DNA of 64,000 nucleotides from Blautia sp. MSJ-9 (GCF_018919065.1 NZ_JAHLQG010000006.1:1-64000), one strand, 5' to 3'. Positions 27,125 through 36,496 are shown, counted from the first letter of the stretch. Notes: generated by a model not told the origin, from the sequence alone. Made by a program: numbers and translations.

Positions 27125-28606
27125 ATGAAAAAGAAAATAGGTTTATTTATTATCTGCCTGACAATGTCAGGCAGTATAAATATAATGGGAAGTTCTTCTG
27201 TGTCTGCACAGGAGGATTATCAGACGATAGTGGAGGATTATAAAGAACTTTTTCTGTCTCTGGATCAGATAAACTATCAATATGACTGTGTACTGGAAAC
27301 TGTAGGAGATTATATTGAGGGAAAGGTAAATCTTTCGGAGACAGAAGAGAAAGTAAATGATACGTTAAGTATAATTATGGAAGAAAAAGAGAAAAATTAT
27401 AGCTATCGTAAATTAGAAGATGAACAGATTAGTTTGCTGGAAGAATATGGAATTAATGCAGAAGAGTATGAGACATTTGGAAACAGTCTGAGAGAAGAGT
27501 ATGTATATATTATATGTAATCTTGCGGAGCTGGCAGATGATTTGTACTATGTTAAGAAATCAGAATCAGGATATGAAACACTGGTGTCTGATCAAAAAGA
27601 ATATAAAGAATTACAGGAGCTTAAAAAAGAATATCATTATTATAGAAACTTTAATTACTGGTTTGCTGATTGGAATGAAGAAATGACTGCCTATGTGCAG
27701 GATCAGGTTTCGCCGGAATTGAAATCCTTTATTTCCGGAGATTTTGTATGGGAAAAGGATAAGGATATTGCAGAATGTAAGGCGATGGACTACATGGACA
27801 ATTATGAAGCAGGAATGCAGCAACTGTCTGAGAATAAGAAAGAGGTAGAAGAAAAGAGTCCTGAAGAAGATATAAAGACGCAGAAGAAGATTTTTGAAAC
27901 AGAAGAATTTTCATTTGAAATTCCAGATTCCTGGGTAAATGGATATTACAGCGGAACAGGAGGAGAAACGGAAGCTTTTTATTTCAGCTTTTCTGATAGA
28001 AATATTTCTTACAAAAGTGACGGTGAGTTTATGCGCCTGATCCTGACCAGCAATGAAGAATTTGAAAAGGAAGATGGATTTGAATATACAAAGTTAGATG
28101 GTGAAACGGTTTTGGGAAGAAGTATTTATATGGCCGTTAATACAAAACATTCAGAGATGGATCCGGAGGACAAAAAATTCGAACAGGAATATCTGGAGAA
28201 ACGTTCAGATTGTGACAAAATTCCAGATACCCTGAAATTGAAGACGGATTTTTCATGTAGAAAAATAGAAAATAATGATTACAGTTTTTATTTGCCGAAA
28301 GCATGGGAGGGAAATGTAATTATGATCCCCAGAAAAGGTAAAACTTGTACTAGTTATGCCTTTTATCATAAAAAAAGCCTTTCTTCCGGCGGAGGTCTTC
28401 TTTTAAGTATAGTACCCAGCAAAACAGGAGAGAGACCGGACCTTTTAGATGGAGCCAGAGTACTGGGAGAAGAAAAAAATCGACAGATAATGTACTGGAT
28501 TGGAGGACCTACGGGGGTAACGTATGGAGAAGCAGAGAGGGAGGATTATTTTAAAATGAAGTTTGCTGCTACAACAATTATGGCGACATTCCAGGTGAAA
28601 AACTAA
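27125..28606 (+). CDS. exported protein, long member of the three-gene family
   Basis: This encodes 493 residues. A signal peptide (~1-28, ending SVSA) precedes a helical N-terminal half (~30-235) homologous to the protein at 8531 (DYQTIVEDYKELFLSLDQIN, NFNYWFADWNEEMTAYVQ). The C-terminal half has two related domains, one starting EFSFEIPDSW (~260) and one NDYSFYLPKAW (~385). Each has the FSF-x-P-x-[SA]W start and a beta-rich body. Neither matches a named family that I can state with confidence. The next gene encodes a close paralogue, so the pair arose by tandem duplication. The protein has no anchor and is probably released or bound to a surface partner. Confidence 0.75.
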   Translation: MKKKIGLFIICLTMSGSINIMGSSSVSAQEDYQTIVEDYKELFLSLDQINYQYDCVLETVGDYIEGKVNLSETEEKVNDTLSIIMEEKEKNYSYRKLEDEQISLLEEYGINAEEYETFGNSLREEYVYIICNLAELADDLYYVKKSESGYETLVSDQKEYKELQELKKEYHYYRNFNYWFADWNEEMTAYVQDQVSPELKSFISGDFVWEKDKDIAECKAMDYMDNYEAGMQQLSENKKEVEEKSPEEDIKTQKKIFETEEFSFEIPDSWVNGYYSGTGGETEAFYFSFSDRNISYKSDGEFMRLILTSNEEFEKEDGFEYTKLDGETVLGRSIYMAVNTKHSEMDPEDKKFEQEYLEKRSDCDKIPDTLKLKTDFSCRKIENNDYSFYLPKAWEGNVIMIPRKGKTCTSYAFYHKKSLSSGGGLLLSIVPSKTGERPDLLDGARVLGEEKNRQIMYWIGGPTGVTYGEAEREDYFKMKFAATTIMATFQVKN

Positions 28607-28738
28607 AACGGGACAAGGTTGGCACGATAATATGGGAGATATTGATGTATAATAAATAGATATAATACGTGCTAATTTACAGAAAATTCACACATTGATT
28701 TTGAATGTTTTATATGAAAACTTGTGGAGGGAAAAGAG

Positions 28739-30220
28739 ATGAAAAAGAAAATTTATCTGACAGCTATTTGTATAACTGCAATCGGCAGCACAATGACAAA
28801 TTATTCTGTATCTGCGCAGGATGATTTTCAAAAAGTAGTGGAAGACTATAAAACTTTTTTCCTTCCATTGGACCAGGCTAGTTATCAATATGATTGTGCA
28901 CTGGATACAGTAGGCGATTATCTTCAGGGAACTGTAAATCTTTCAGAGGCAACAGAGACAGTAAATAAAGCAATAAATTCACTGATGGAGAGTAAGGAAC
29001 AAAATATTGGTTATAGTTACTTAAATGAAGAACAGAAAAATTTATTTGAAAAATATGAAATCAGTGCGGACGAATTTAACGAATTTGGAATTAGCCGGGA
29101 ATATGAAGAGATATGTATGATATCGAATCTTGCCGAATTATCCGATGATTTATGCTATGTAGAAAAATCTGATTCGGGATATGAAACACTGGTGTCTGAT
29201 CAGAAAGAATACAAAGAAATGCAGGAATTCAGGAAAGGATATCATTATTATAAAAATTTTAATTACTGGTTTGCCGGCTGGAATCAGGAAATGACTGATT
29301 ATGTACAGGAACAGGTGACGCCAGAACTGAAGTCATGTATTTCTGAAGAATTTACATGGGAAAATGATAAAGAGGCAGTGGAACGTAAGGCGACGGAATA
29401 TATGGACAAGTATGAAGAGTTGGCGCAGCGTTTATCAGAGAGTAAAGAAGCAAAAAAAGAAAAATCCCAAAGTGATTCAGAATTACAGGATGAAATATTT
29501 GAAACGGATGAATTTTCATTTAAGATTCCAGACTCATGGAAAGGCGGATATTCCAGTGGTTCAGGAGGAAAACTTGGAACTTCTTATTACTATTTTGTGG
29601 ATGAAAATTTTTCTTATAGTGATGGTGTTCTCATGCATTTGATTCTGACTTATGACGAAGAATTTCAAAGAGACGAAGAATTCGAATATACAAAGTTAGA
29701 TGGTGAGACTATTTTTGGCAGAAGTATTTATATGGCGGTTAATACGAAACATCCTGAGCTGGCTTCGAGAGATGAGGAAAAAGAACGGAAATATCTGGAA
29801 AAACTTGCAGGATGTAAAGAAATTCTAGAGACGCTGAATTTAAAAACAGATTTTCCAAATAGGAAAATAGAAAATGACAATTACAGTTTTTATCTGCCGG
29901 AATCCTGGGACGGAAATGTAATCATAAGATCTCAAAAAAGTAAAAGATATACAAAATATCTGTTTTATCAGAAAAAAACATTTTTTCCACAGGGAAATGG
30001 ATTTTTTTTGAGAATTGCTGTGTGTGAATGGGGATATGGGCCAGATGACGCGGATGATACACAATTGACCGCAGAGGATGAGGATGCACAGGTCATGTTC
30101 TGGATAGCCGGACCTACGGATGTAACCTGTACAACAGAGGACAAAGAAGTACGTGCAGAATATGAAAAAATGAAAAGCGATAGCCAGACAATTATAGCAT
30201 CGTTTCAGGTAAAAAAATGA
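28739..30220 (+). CDS. exported protein, second long member of the three-gene family
   Basis: This encodes 493 residues, with the ATG at 28739 behind TGGAGGGAAAAG. The plan is the same as the previous gene: signal peptide (ending SVSA), helical half with YQYDCALDTVGDYL and NFNYWFAGWNQEMTDYVQ, then two beta-rich domains starting EFSFKIPDSW and NDNYSFYLPESW. The pair stay alike through FGRSIYMAVNTKH and the C-terminal FQVKK. The ~118-bp gap before it holds no clear terminator. The function is unknown, and its retention in three forms within the kinase/FHA locus suggests a dedicated role. Confidence 0.75.
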   Translation: MKKKIYLTAICITAIGSTMTNYSVSAQDDFQKVVEDYKTFFLPLDQASYQYDCALDTVGDYLQGTVNLSEATETVNKAINSLMESKEQNIGYSYLNEEQKNLFEKYEISADEFNEFGISREYEEICMISNLAELSDDLCYVEKSDSGYETLVSDQKEYKEMQEFRKGYHYYKNFNYWFAGWNQEMTDYVQEQVTPELKSCISEEFTWENDKEAVERKATEYMDKYEELAQRLSESKEAKKEKSQSDSELQDEIFETDEFSFKIPDSWKGGYSSGSGGKLGTSYYYFVDENFSYSDGVLMHLILTYDEEFQRDEEFEYTKLDGETIFGRSIYMAVNTKHPELASRDEEKERKYLEKLAGCKEILETLNLKTDFPNRKIENDNYSFYLPESWDGNVIIRSQKSKRYTKYLFYQKKTFFPQGNGFFLRIAVCEWGYGPDDADDTQLTAEDEDAQVMFWIAGPTDVTCTTEDKEVRAEYEKMKSDSQTIIASFQVKK

Positions 30221-30248
30221 GACATAACTGCAAAACCGGAAAGGATAC

Positions 30249-30361
30249 GAAAAAGGGGTTGCAGACGTGAGATAAAATATGTGTAACAAAAAGAAAGGGG
30301 CGAAAGAAACAAAGAAGAAACCCGGAAAACAGTAAAAACAGCAGAACTTAAGAAAGGATGG
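30249..30361 (+). repeat. conserved leader before secreted gene, copy 2
   Basis: This is the second copy of the ~110-nt leader described at 26247-26357. It runs from GAAAAAGGGGTTGC to AAGAAAGGATGG and is followed after 9 bases by the ATG at 30371. The genes downstream of the two leaders are not homologous in their main domains, so the leader has been kept or copied separately. Confidence 0.6.
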
Positions 30362-30370
30362 AAAAACAGT

Positions 30371-31318
30371 ATGAAGAGAGCAGAAAGAATTTATCAGAAA
30401 AATATTTGGAAGATTATGGCAATCATAGTTGTATTTATGACTTCTTGCATAGCAATTTCGTTTAAAGCTCATGCAGAAGTAAAGGCATATGATCCAATTA
30501 TTGTGCAGGGCTATAATTGGATGTATTTATCTGACAGTGATATTGCTGATATGCCTTTACAGGTATTGTGCTATGGAAAAAATGAAATTTATGCACAGCA
30601 TGGACGTAAATTTGCATCACAGGAATTGCAGGATTATTTTAACAGTCAATACTGGTATTATGGAACAGTTGAACCGGGTGATTTTTCTGAAAGTATGTTA
30701 AATGAATATGAACTTGCAAACGTTAAACTTCTGGCAAAAAGAGAAAAGGAACTCGGTGGTTATAAGTTGGATGTAGCAGGATACAGTTATCAGCCTGTAA
30801 AAGATTATATAGATAAGACAAAAAATAAAATGTTTGGTGGAGTTACTTACGAAAGTACAGATGCCCTTTCTGGTATTCCTTACAAAGTGAGTGTTTCTAA
30901 AGGGTACCTGGCATTAAGAAGCGACCCGGAATATAATGATTCAAATGAGAAGGGTCAGCTATATACAGGGGATAAAGTCTTTTTACAACAGGGAACGGAT
31001 ACTCAGTATTGGTATGTATATGCACCGAAATATCAGGATTACGGATATGTTAACAAGGATTATCTTGTAAAAGATTCAAATGCTTCAAATACTTCCACAT
31101 CTTCATACAATTTTCCGGTAATCTATAAAACGGTAAAAGTAGATAAAGGGTACCTGGCATTAAGAAGCGAAAAATCTTTTAACTCAGGTAATGAGAAAGG
31201 TGAGCTGTATACAGGCGATGTAGTAGAAGTTCGTGACAGCAGTGACCCGACTTATTGGCTCGTATATTCATCAAAATATAATGATACAGGATATGTAAAC
31301 ATGAATTATTTGCATTAA
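30371..31318 (+). CDS. secreted protein with YARHG domain and two SH3-like repeats
   Basis: This encodes 315 residues. An N-terminal signal segment (~1-35, IMAIIVVFMTSCIAISF, cut near AHA) is followed by a YARHG domain (~60-120: LCYGKNEIYAQHGRKFASQE, then YFNSQYWY), an extracellular module found in Firmicutes that is thought to act near the cell wall. Two SH3-type repeats follow, at ~175-240 and ~255-315. Each has KGYLALRS, a GxLYTGD turn and a DxGYVN end. Such repeats often bind peptidoglycan or proteins. It is probably wall-associated and lies 24 bp before the protease gene in the same transcript. Confidence 0.85.
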   Translation: MKRAERIYQKNIWKIMAIIVVFMTSCIAISFKAHAEVKAYDPIIVQGYNWMYLSDSDIADMPLQVLCYGKNEIYAQHGRKFASQELQDYFNSQYWYYGTVEPGDFSESMLNEYELANVKLLAKREKELGGYKLDVAGYSYQPVKDYIDKTKNKMFGGVTYESTDALSGIPYKVSVSKGYLALRSDPEYNDSNEKGQLYTGDKVFLQQGTDTQYWYVYAPKYQDYGYVNKDYLVKDSNASNTSTSSYNFPVIYKTVKVDKGYLALRSEKSFNSGNEKGELYTGDVVEVRDSSDPTYWLVYSSKYNDTGYVNMNYLH

Positions 31319-31342
31319 ACAGGTGAAGTTCGGGAGAAACGG

Positions 31343-34087
31343 ATGAAAAAGAATAAGAACAGTTATAAAAAGATTTTCACAGTATTTTTGTGCCTGACTA
31401 TGTGTTTAAGCACAGAATCTGTGGTATATGCGCAGGAGGAGTTCGAATCCGGTACTTCTGATACTTTTATATTTCAGGATAATGAAGATATGGTAGAAGA
31501 ATTTCAGGATAAATCTTCCAATGAAGAAGTGGATTGTTTTGAAACAGGAGAAAGTGCAACTGTGTTTGGAACTGGGGATGAAGAAAGCCAAGAAGATGGA
31601 GAAATCCGATACATAAAAGGCCGTCCATTGACAGAAGAAGAACGGGAAAAAGAACTGGAACCATTTAATTATCCTACATTTACAGAAAAGGTACCGTTTA
31701 TTGGAAGTAACCTGGATATTGATACTTATCAGCTATATCCATCTAAATATGATGCAAGAGAAAAGGGGATTATCACTTCGGTTAAAAATCAATACCAATC
31801 TCCGATGTGTTATGCATTTAGTCTGACTTCAATTGCTGAAACATCATTACTTGCGCAGGGAAAAGGAACTTATGATCTTTCAGAAGCGCATCTGGGATAT
31901 TTTTTTGGAAACAGAAGTAATGATCCACTTGGGAATACACCAAATGATAAAAATGTTAGAGTTAATCCTTACGCATGGAACGGTAATACCCGATTAGGTA
32001 CTATTTTTCTCACAACCTACTCTGGATTGACAACGGAAGATGATATGCCTCTTCCGAATGAATTGAAATATTCTGGTGAAACTTCAGCTCAAATTTCATC
32101 TGATAAAGAATATCATGCGGTTGCATACTTAAGAAATGCGATTTTTTCTGACTATTCTGTGAATAGGATGAAACAGTTGCTTATAGAAAAACAAGCTGTA
32201 AAAATCAGTATGAATCGAAAAGATGAATACTATAATCCTGATACAGCTGCATATAGTAATCCTGTTTATGAAGATACGACAAATCATGCAGTGGTGGTAG
32301 TGGGATGGGATGATAACTATTCTTCAAAAAATTTCATTGCATCTTCTGAGGTTACTTCGGATGGAGCATGGATTGTAAAAAACAGCTGGTCAAATAGCTG
32401 GGGTGACAATGGATATTTTTACATTTCCTATGAAGATAAAAACATTCGAGAACTAATAGCTGTAGATATGGAAAAAGATACAGAATATGAAAATAATTAT
32501 TTTTATGATGGTTCAACAGGATATGGTAGTTGGAGCCTTTCTCCTGGTCAGTCTATGGCAGTGGCTTTTAACGCGAAAGCAGGAAATGGAAAAGCAGAAA
32601 TTTTAGGAGAAGTAAATATAATTACATTTAGTGATGATGCTTGTTACAGTATACAAATTTATGCAAATTTAAGCGATATACAGAATCCTACAAGCGGCTC
32701 TCCAGTATATGAAGTTCCGTATGAAGCATATCAGTCACTGGCAGGAATAAAAACAGTAAGAATACCAGAAGTAGTATTACAACAGGGAAGCAAGTATTCG
32801 GTTGTAATTACAAATACTGGTGTCAATAAATTCAGTATTGGACGTGAAGTGGGTAATATCGCTTCCTGGTATTACACAGAAGCCGGAAGCAACATTGGTG
32901 AAAGCTTTTTCAGAGCTTCTGCAGAAGGAAGCTGGAGAGATTTATATGATTTATATTCATCTCCGAGAATCAAAGCTCATACTAAAACCCTTGATTATGC
33001 AGTAACTCCCGTGCTTTCTTTTACAACAGATAAAACAGTTCTGAAGTCTGGCGAAAGTGTCAAGACAAAAGCAGCCATAACACCAGATTCTATGAGTTAT
33101 ATTAATCTGTTATATGAAAGCAGCAATCCGGAAGTGGCAACAGTAGATGAAAATGGCGTGATCAATGGCAAAAAGAATGGAACAGCAGTAATTACCTGTA
33201 AAAGCACAGATTCATCACAGCTTTTATCTACTGTTACAGTTAAAGTTAAAGCAATGCAGGTTTCCGGATTTCGTGCAGAGCCTAAAGCATACAATAGAAT
33301 TGTTCTTTCATGGGAACGAGTGGAGGACGCAAAAGGTTATACGATTTACAGAGCTGAAAAAGGAAAAAAATCAAAGAAACTGGCAGATGTAAATGCCAAG
33401 GCGGTTAAATATCAGGATACTTCTGTTAAAACAGGAACCACATACGTATATACAATAATTCCTTTTAAAATAAAGAATGGAAAGAAAGAGTATGGTAAAA
33501 AATCAGACCAGGCAGAAGCAAAGAGTGCTCTTGATATTCCGAAATTTACAGTGAAGGCATTATCAGATGGATATAATCAGATAAAATGGAAAAAAGTTTC
33601 TGGAGTAACGGCATATAATATTTTCCGAAAGAAACCTGAAGGAGAAAAATGGGAATTTCTAAAAGCAGCATCATCATCTGAGACGAAATATAATGATAAG
33701 AATCTTGCATCCGCAACATCCTATCAATACTTGATACAGGCATACAGAGAGGTTTCAGGAAGCAAAGTTTACAGCAGATATAATGTAAGCCCGGCTATAA
33801 AGACGGCTCCTGCTGTTACTAAAATTAACTCTATAAAAAATGAAAGTGATGGAATTTATATCCGTTGGAATGTACAGAAGAGTTGTGACGGCTATCAGAT
33901 TCTGCGAAAAACAAAAAATAATTCCTGGAAACAGATTGCTAAGATTGATGATGCAAAGAAGAGTTCCTGGACTGATGAAACTGCCGAAAAAGGTGAGTCA
34001 TATTATTATGCAGTGAAAGCATTTGTAAAACAGACGAATGGGACTACATATGGCAAATATGAGGCATCTTCTGTTATTAAGAGATAA
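31343..34087 (+). CDS. secreted papain-family (C1) protease with Big2 and FnIII modules
   Basis: This encodes 914 residues. A signal peptide (~1-28) and an acidic pro-region (~30-130) precede a C1 peptidase domain (~135-375). The catalytic Cys is ~156 in NQYQSPMCYAFSLTSIAE, His ~314 in TNHAVVVVGWDD and Asn ~346 in VKNSWSNSWGDNGYF. A beta domain follows (~385-545), then a Big2 Ig-like domain (~560-630, SNPEVATVDENGVINGKKNG). Three FnIII-like modules end the protein (~640-914, each with a GYTIYR-, AYNIFR- or GYQILR-type strand). There is no LPXTG anchor. It is the last gene of the locus and ends in a terminator. It probably cuts extracellular or surface proteins. Confidence 0.9.
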   Translation: MKKNKNSYKKIFTVFLCLTMCLSTESVVYAQEEFESGTSDTFIFQDNEDMVEEFQDKSSNEEVDCFETGESATVFGTGDEESQEDGEIRYIKGRPLTEEEREKELEPFNYPTFTEKVPFIGSNLDIDTYQLYPSKYDAREKGIITSVKNQYQSPMCYAFSLTSIAETSLLAQGKGTYDLSEAHLGYFFGNRSNDPLGNTPNDKNVRVNPYAWNGNTRLGTIFLTTYSGLTTEDDMPLPNELKYSGETSAQISSDKEYHAVAYLRNAIFSDYSVNRMKQLLIEKQAVKISMNRKDEYYNPDTAAYSNPVYEDTTNHAVVVVGWDDNYSSKNFIASSEVTSDGAWIVKNSWSNSWGDNGYFYISYEDKNIRELIAVDMEKDTEYENNYFYDGSTGYGSWSLSPGQSMAVAFNAKAGNGKAEILGEVNIITFSDDACYSIQIYANLSDIQNPTSGSPVYEVPYEAYQSLAGIKTVRIPEVVLQQGSKYSVVITNTGVNKFSIGREVGNIASWYYTEAGSNIGESFFRASAEGSWRDLYDLYSSPRIKAHTKTLDYAVTPVLSFTTDKTVLKSGESVKTKAAITPDSMSYINLLYESSNPEVATVDENGVINGKKNGTAVITCKSTDSSQLLSTVTVKVKAMQVSGFRAEPKAYNRIVLSWERVEDAKGYTIYRAEKGKKSKKLADVNAKAVKYQDTSVKTGTTYVYTIIPFKIKNGKKEYGKKSDQAEAKSALDIPKFTVKALSDGYNQIKWKKVSGVTAYNIFRKKPEGEKWEFLKAASSSETKYNDKNLASATSYQYLIQAYREVSGSKVYSRYNVSPAIKTAPAVTKINSIKNESDGIYIRWNVQKSCDGYQILRKTKNNSWKQIAKIDDAKKSSWTDETAEKGESYYYAVKAFVKQTNGTTYGKYEASSVIKR

Positions 34088-34092
34088 CTATT

Positions 34093-34144
34093 AAAGCTAC
34101 AGCTTTAGTGAATTGATAAGATTCAAAAAGCTGTAGCTTTTTTG
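34093..34144 (+). terminator. terminator closing the kinase/FHA locus
   Basis: AAAGCTACAGCTTT (34093-34106) pairs with AAAAGCTGTAGCTT (34126-34139), followed by a T run. It lies a few bases after the protease stop codon. Confidence 0.88.
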
Positions 34145-34291
34145 CTGGTGTATAGAATATTTTTGGCATGGGCTATAGTCTTGATAATATGCTGGAATTG
34201 CTTTATACTTGCATTAGATTTAAAAAAATGTAAAGAGAAATTCTATTAAAAGAGGATAAAAATTAGAAATAAAATAGGAGAATAGCAGACA

Positions 34292-35443
34292 ATGACAGAA
34301 ACAAGACGTTTATATTATGAAGATGTATATAAAAAAGAATTCACAGCAATAGTAGTAGAGTGCAGAGAGAGAAAAAAAGGCTATGCCATAATCCTGGATA
34401 AGAGTGCTTTTTATCCGGAAGGCGGCGGACAGCCGAGTGACATGGGAACTCTGGGTGATGTGAAAGTGACAGAGGTTCATGAGAAAGATGGAGAGTTGCT
34501 TCATTATATAAACAAGCCACTGGAAGTGGGTACGAAAGTTGAAGGAAAGATTGACTGGGCACGTCGTTTTGATCTGATGCAGCAGCATTCCGGAGAGCAT
34601 ATGGTCAGCGGTATTATTCATGCGAAGTATGGCTATGACAATGTAGGCTTCCACATGGGAAGTGATGTGATCACTGTAGACCTGAATGGTATGCTGGATG
34701 AAGCTCAGCTGGCGGAGATTGAGCAGGAAGTAAATGAGAGAGTCTGGGAGGATAAAGAGGTACAGATCACTTATCCGACAGCAGAGGAATTAGAGACTCT
34801 GGATTACAGAAGCAAAAAGGAACTGACCGGACAGGTTCGTATCGTGACTTTCCCGGGAGTAGATGTATGTGCATGCTGCGGTACTCATGTGACACATACA
34901 GGTGAAATCGGAATGGTGAAACTTCTCTCTGTAGTGAAGTTCCGTGATGGTATCCGTATGGAGATGATCTGCGGAAAACGTGTTCTGGACTATTTGAATA
35001 TGGTAAATGAGCAGAACCACCAGATTTCTGTAAAGCTTTCTGCAAAGATGGAAAAAACAGCAGATGCAGTTCAGCGTCTGCAGGATGAGAACTTCCGTCT
35101 GAAAGGACAGGTAGCCCGTATGGAGGAAGAAATGTTCCAGGCAGAAGCGAAGAAGTGGGATGGGGCAGGAAGTGTCCTGATCTTCAAAGAAGGTCTGGAA
35201 GCAGATTCTGTACGTAAACTTGCAGATGCAGTGATGAATACCTGCCAGGGATGCTGTGCAGTATTTTCCAGAAATGAAGATGGAAGTTATAAGTATGCGA
35301 TGGGAGAAATTGACGGAGACTTACGCCAGTATACAAAGGAAATGAATGCTGCATTAAACGGCAGAGGTGGAGGAAAGCCATTCTTTGTACAGGGGTCTGT
35401 GCAGGCGACAGAGGCAGAAATTCGTAATTTCTTTGAGAAATAA
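34292..35443 (+). CDS. AlaX-like alanyl-tRNA editing protein with DHHA1-type tail
   Basis: This encodes 383 residues. AlaX proteins hydrolyse wrongly charged Ser-tRNA(Ala) or Gly-tRNA(Ala) in trans. The zinc site is seen as HSGEH in LMQQHSGEHMVSGI and as Cys/His in CACCGTHVTHTGEIG. SAFYPEGGGQPSD is the usual N-terminal motif. A coiled coil (~250-285) and a DHHA1-like domain (GRGGGKPFFVQGSVQA) complete the long AlaX form, with no synthetase catalytic core. The ATG at 34292 has AGGAG 10 bases upstream. It is the first ordinary gene after the accessory locus. Confidence 0.9.
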   Translation: MTETRRLYYEDVYKKEFTAIVVECRERKKGYAIILDKSAFYPEGGGQPSDMGTLGDVKVTEVHEKDGELLHYINKPLEVGTKVEGKIDWARRFDLMQQHSGEHMVSGIIHAKYGYDNVGFHMGSDVITVDLNGMLDEAQLAEIEQEVNERVWEDKEVQITYPTAEELETLDYRSKKELTGQVRIVTFPGVDVCACCGTHVTHTGEIGMVKLLSVVKFRDGIRMEMICGKRVLDYLNMVNEQNHQISVKLSAKMEKTADAVQRLQDENFRLKGQVARMEEEMFQAEAKKWDGAGSVLIFKEGLEADSVRKLADAVMNTCQGCCAVFSRNEDGSYKYAMGEIDGDLRQYTKEMNAALNGRGGGKPFFVQGSVQATEAEIRNFFEK

Positions 35444-35572
35444 GATGTGGTAGATAAGGAAAACGATAATAAGGCAGAGATTTCAAAACAGCAATAAGAT
35501 ATGTAAATCATAAAACGAACAACAGATTCACATGCGTCTTAATCTAAGAAAGAAAAGGCAGAGAAAAGAGAA

Positions 35573-36442
35573 ATGTTTGGAGAATGTCATGCGCATATAA
35601 TTATGGATGGTGTGAATTACCGTCAGGCAATTGATATGCATAAGAATGGTCCGGATGACCAGATAATAAGAGAGCATCTGAAAGCTTATCAGGACAGAGA
35701 TATTACTTTTGTACGTGATGGTGGCGATGCACTGGGCGTTTCCGCGAGAGCGAAAGAACTTGCGCCGGAATACGGTATTGATTACCGGACTCCTGTATTT
35801 GCAATCCACAAAGAGGGACACTATGGTTCCATTGTTGGAAAAAGCTTTGCAACAATGCGGGAATTTCATGGTCGTGTGCTTGAGGCGATAAATGCAGGTG
35901 CGGATTTTATTAAGATCATGACTACAGGAATCATGGATTTCAATGCACACGGAGCTGTCACGGGAACACCGCTGGATGCGGCTGAAGTGAAAGAGATGGT
36001 ACATATTGCACATGAAGAGGGTATGGCCGTGATGTCTCATACTAACGGGGACTATGGTGTTCAGGCAGCAGTGGAAGCCGGTGTGGACAGTCTGGAGCAT
36101 GGGAACTACATGAATGAAGAAAGTCTTAACATGCTGGCAGAGAGTGATACAGTATGGGTTCCGACGCTGGTCACAGTGCGTAATCTTCTGGGAGACGGGC
36201 GTTATGCTGATGAAACGCTGAAGCCGATCATAGAATTTGCAGAAGAGAATATCAGAAAGGTATTTAAACTTGGAGTAAAGGTTGCTCCGGGCAGCGATGC
36301 AGGGGCTTATCGGGTTCTTCATGGAAAAGGAATTCAGGATGAAATGAAAGCGTTTACAGAAATTCTGGAAGAAAGTGATATTGTCTGTCACTGGCTTTCA
36401 GATGGTGAATCAGAAATTAAAAAGAAATTTATCAGACGGTAA
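35573..36442 (+). CDS. metal-dependent amidohydrolase, compact form
   Basis: This encodes 289 residues. The metal-binding HxH is in FGECHAHIIMDG at the very N-terminus. The Lys expected to be carboxylated is in GADFIKIMTTG, later His residues are in MSHTNGD and SLEHGNYM, and the final Asp is in APGSDAGAYRV. All core TIM-barrel ligands of the imidazolonepropionase-like group are present. The N-terminal beta-sandwich part usual in ~400-residue relatives is missing, so this is a short form. No frameshift is needed to explain it. The substrate is unknown. Confidence 0.82.
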   Translation: MFGECHAHIIMDGVNYRQAIDMHKNGPDDQIIREHLKAYQDRDITFVRDGGDALGVSARAKELAPEYGIDYRTPVFAIHKEGHYGSIVGKSFATMREFHGRVLEAINAGADFIKIMTTGIMDFNAHGAVTGTPLDAAEVKEMVHIAHEEGMAVMSHTNGDYGVQAAVEAGVDSLEHGNYMNEESLNMLAESDTVWVPTLVTVRNLLGDGRYADETLKPIIEFAEENIRKVFKLGVKVAPGSDAGAYRVLHGKGIQDEMKAFTEILEESDIVCHWLSDGESEIKKKFIRR

Positions 36443-36446
36443 TAAC

Positions 36447-36496
36447 AAAAGCAGTTCATTCTACAGCGTACAAACTGTAAATGGACTGCTTTTGGC
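36447..36496. terminator. bidirectional terminator between convergent genes
   Basis: AAAAGCAGTTCATT (36447-36460) pairs with AAATGGACTGCTTTT (36479-36493). A/T runs lie at both outer ends, serving the amidohydrolase gene and the convergent lipoprotein gene. Confidence 0.85.

Noticed and set aside
29840-30472. 210-codon minus-strand frame with many Phe/Ser/Tyr
   Set aside because: It is antisense to the exported protein and the YARHG leader; the hydrophobic look comes from A-rich coding sequence on the other strand.
35528-36391. 287-codon minus-strand frame over the amidohydrolase
   Set aside because: The plus-strand frame has all metal-binding motifs; the antisense product is Cys/His/Ser-rich nonsense.
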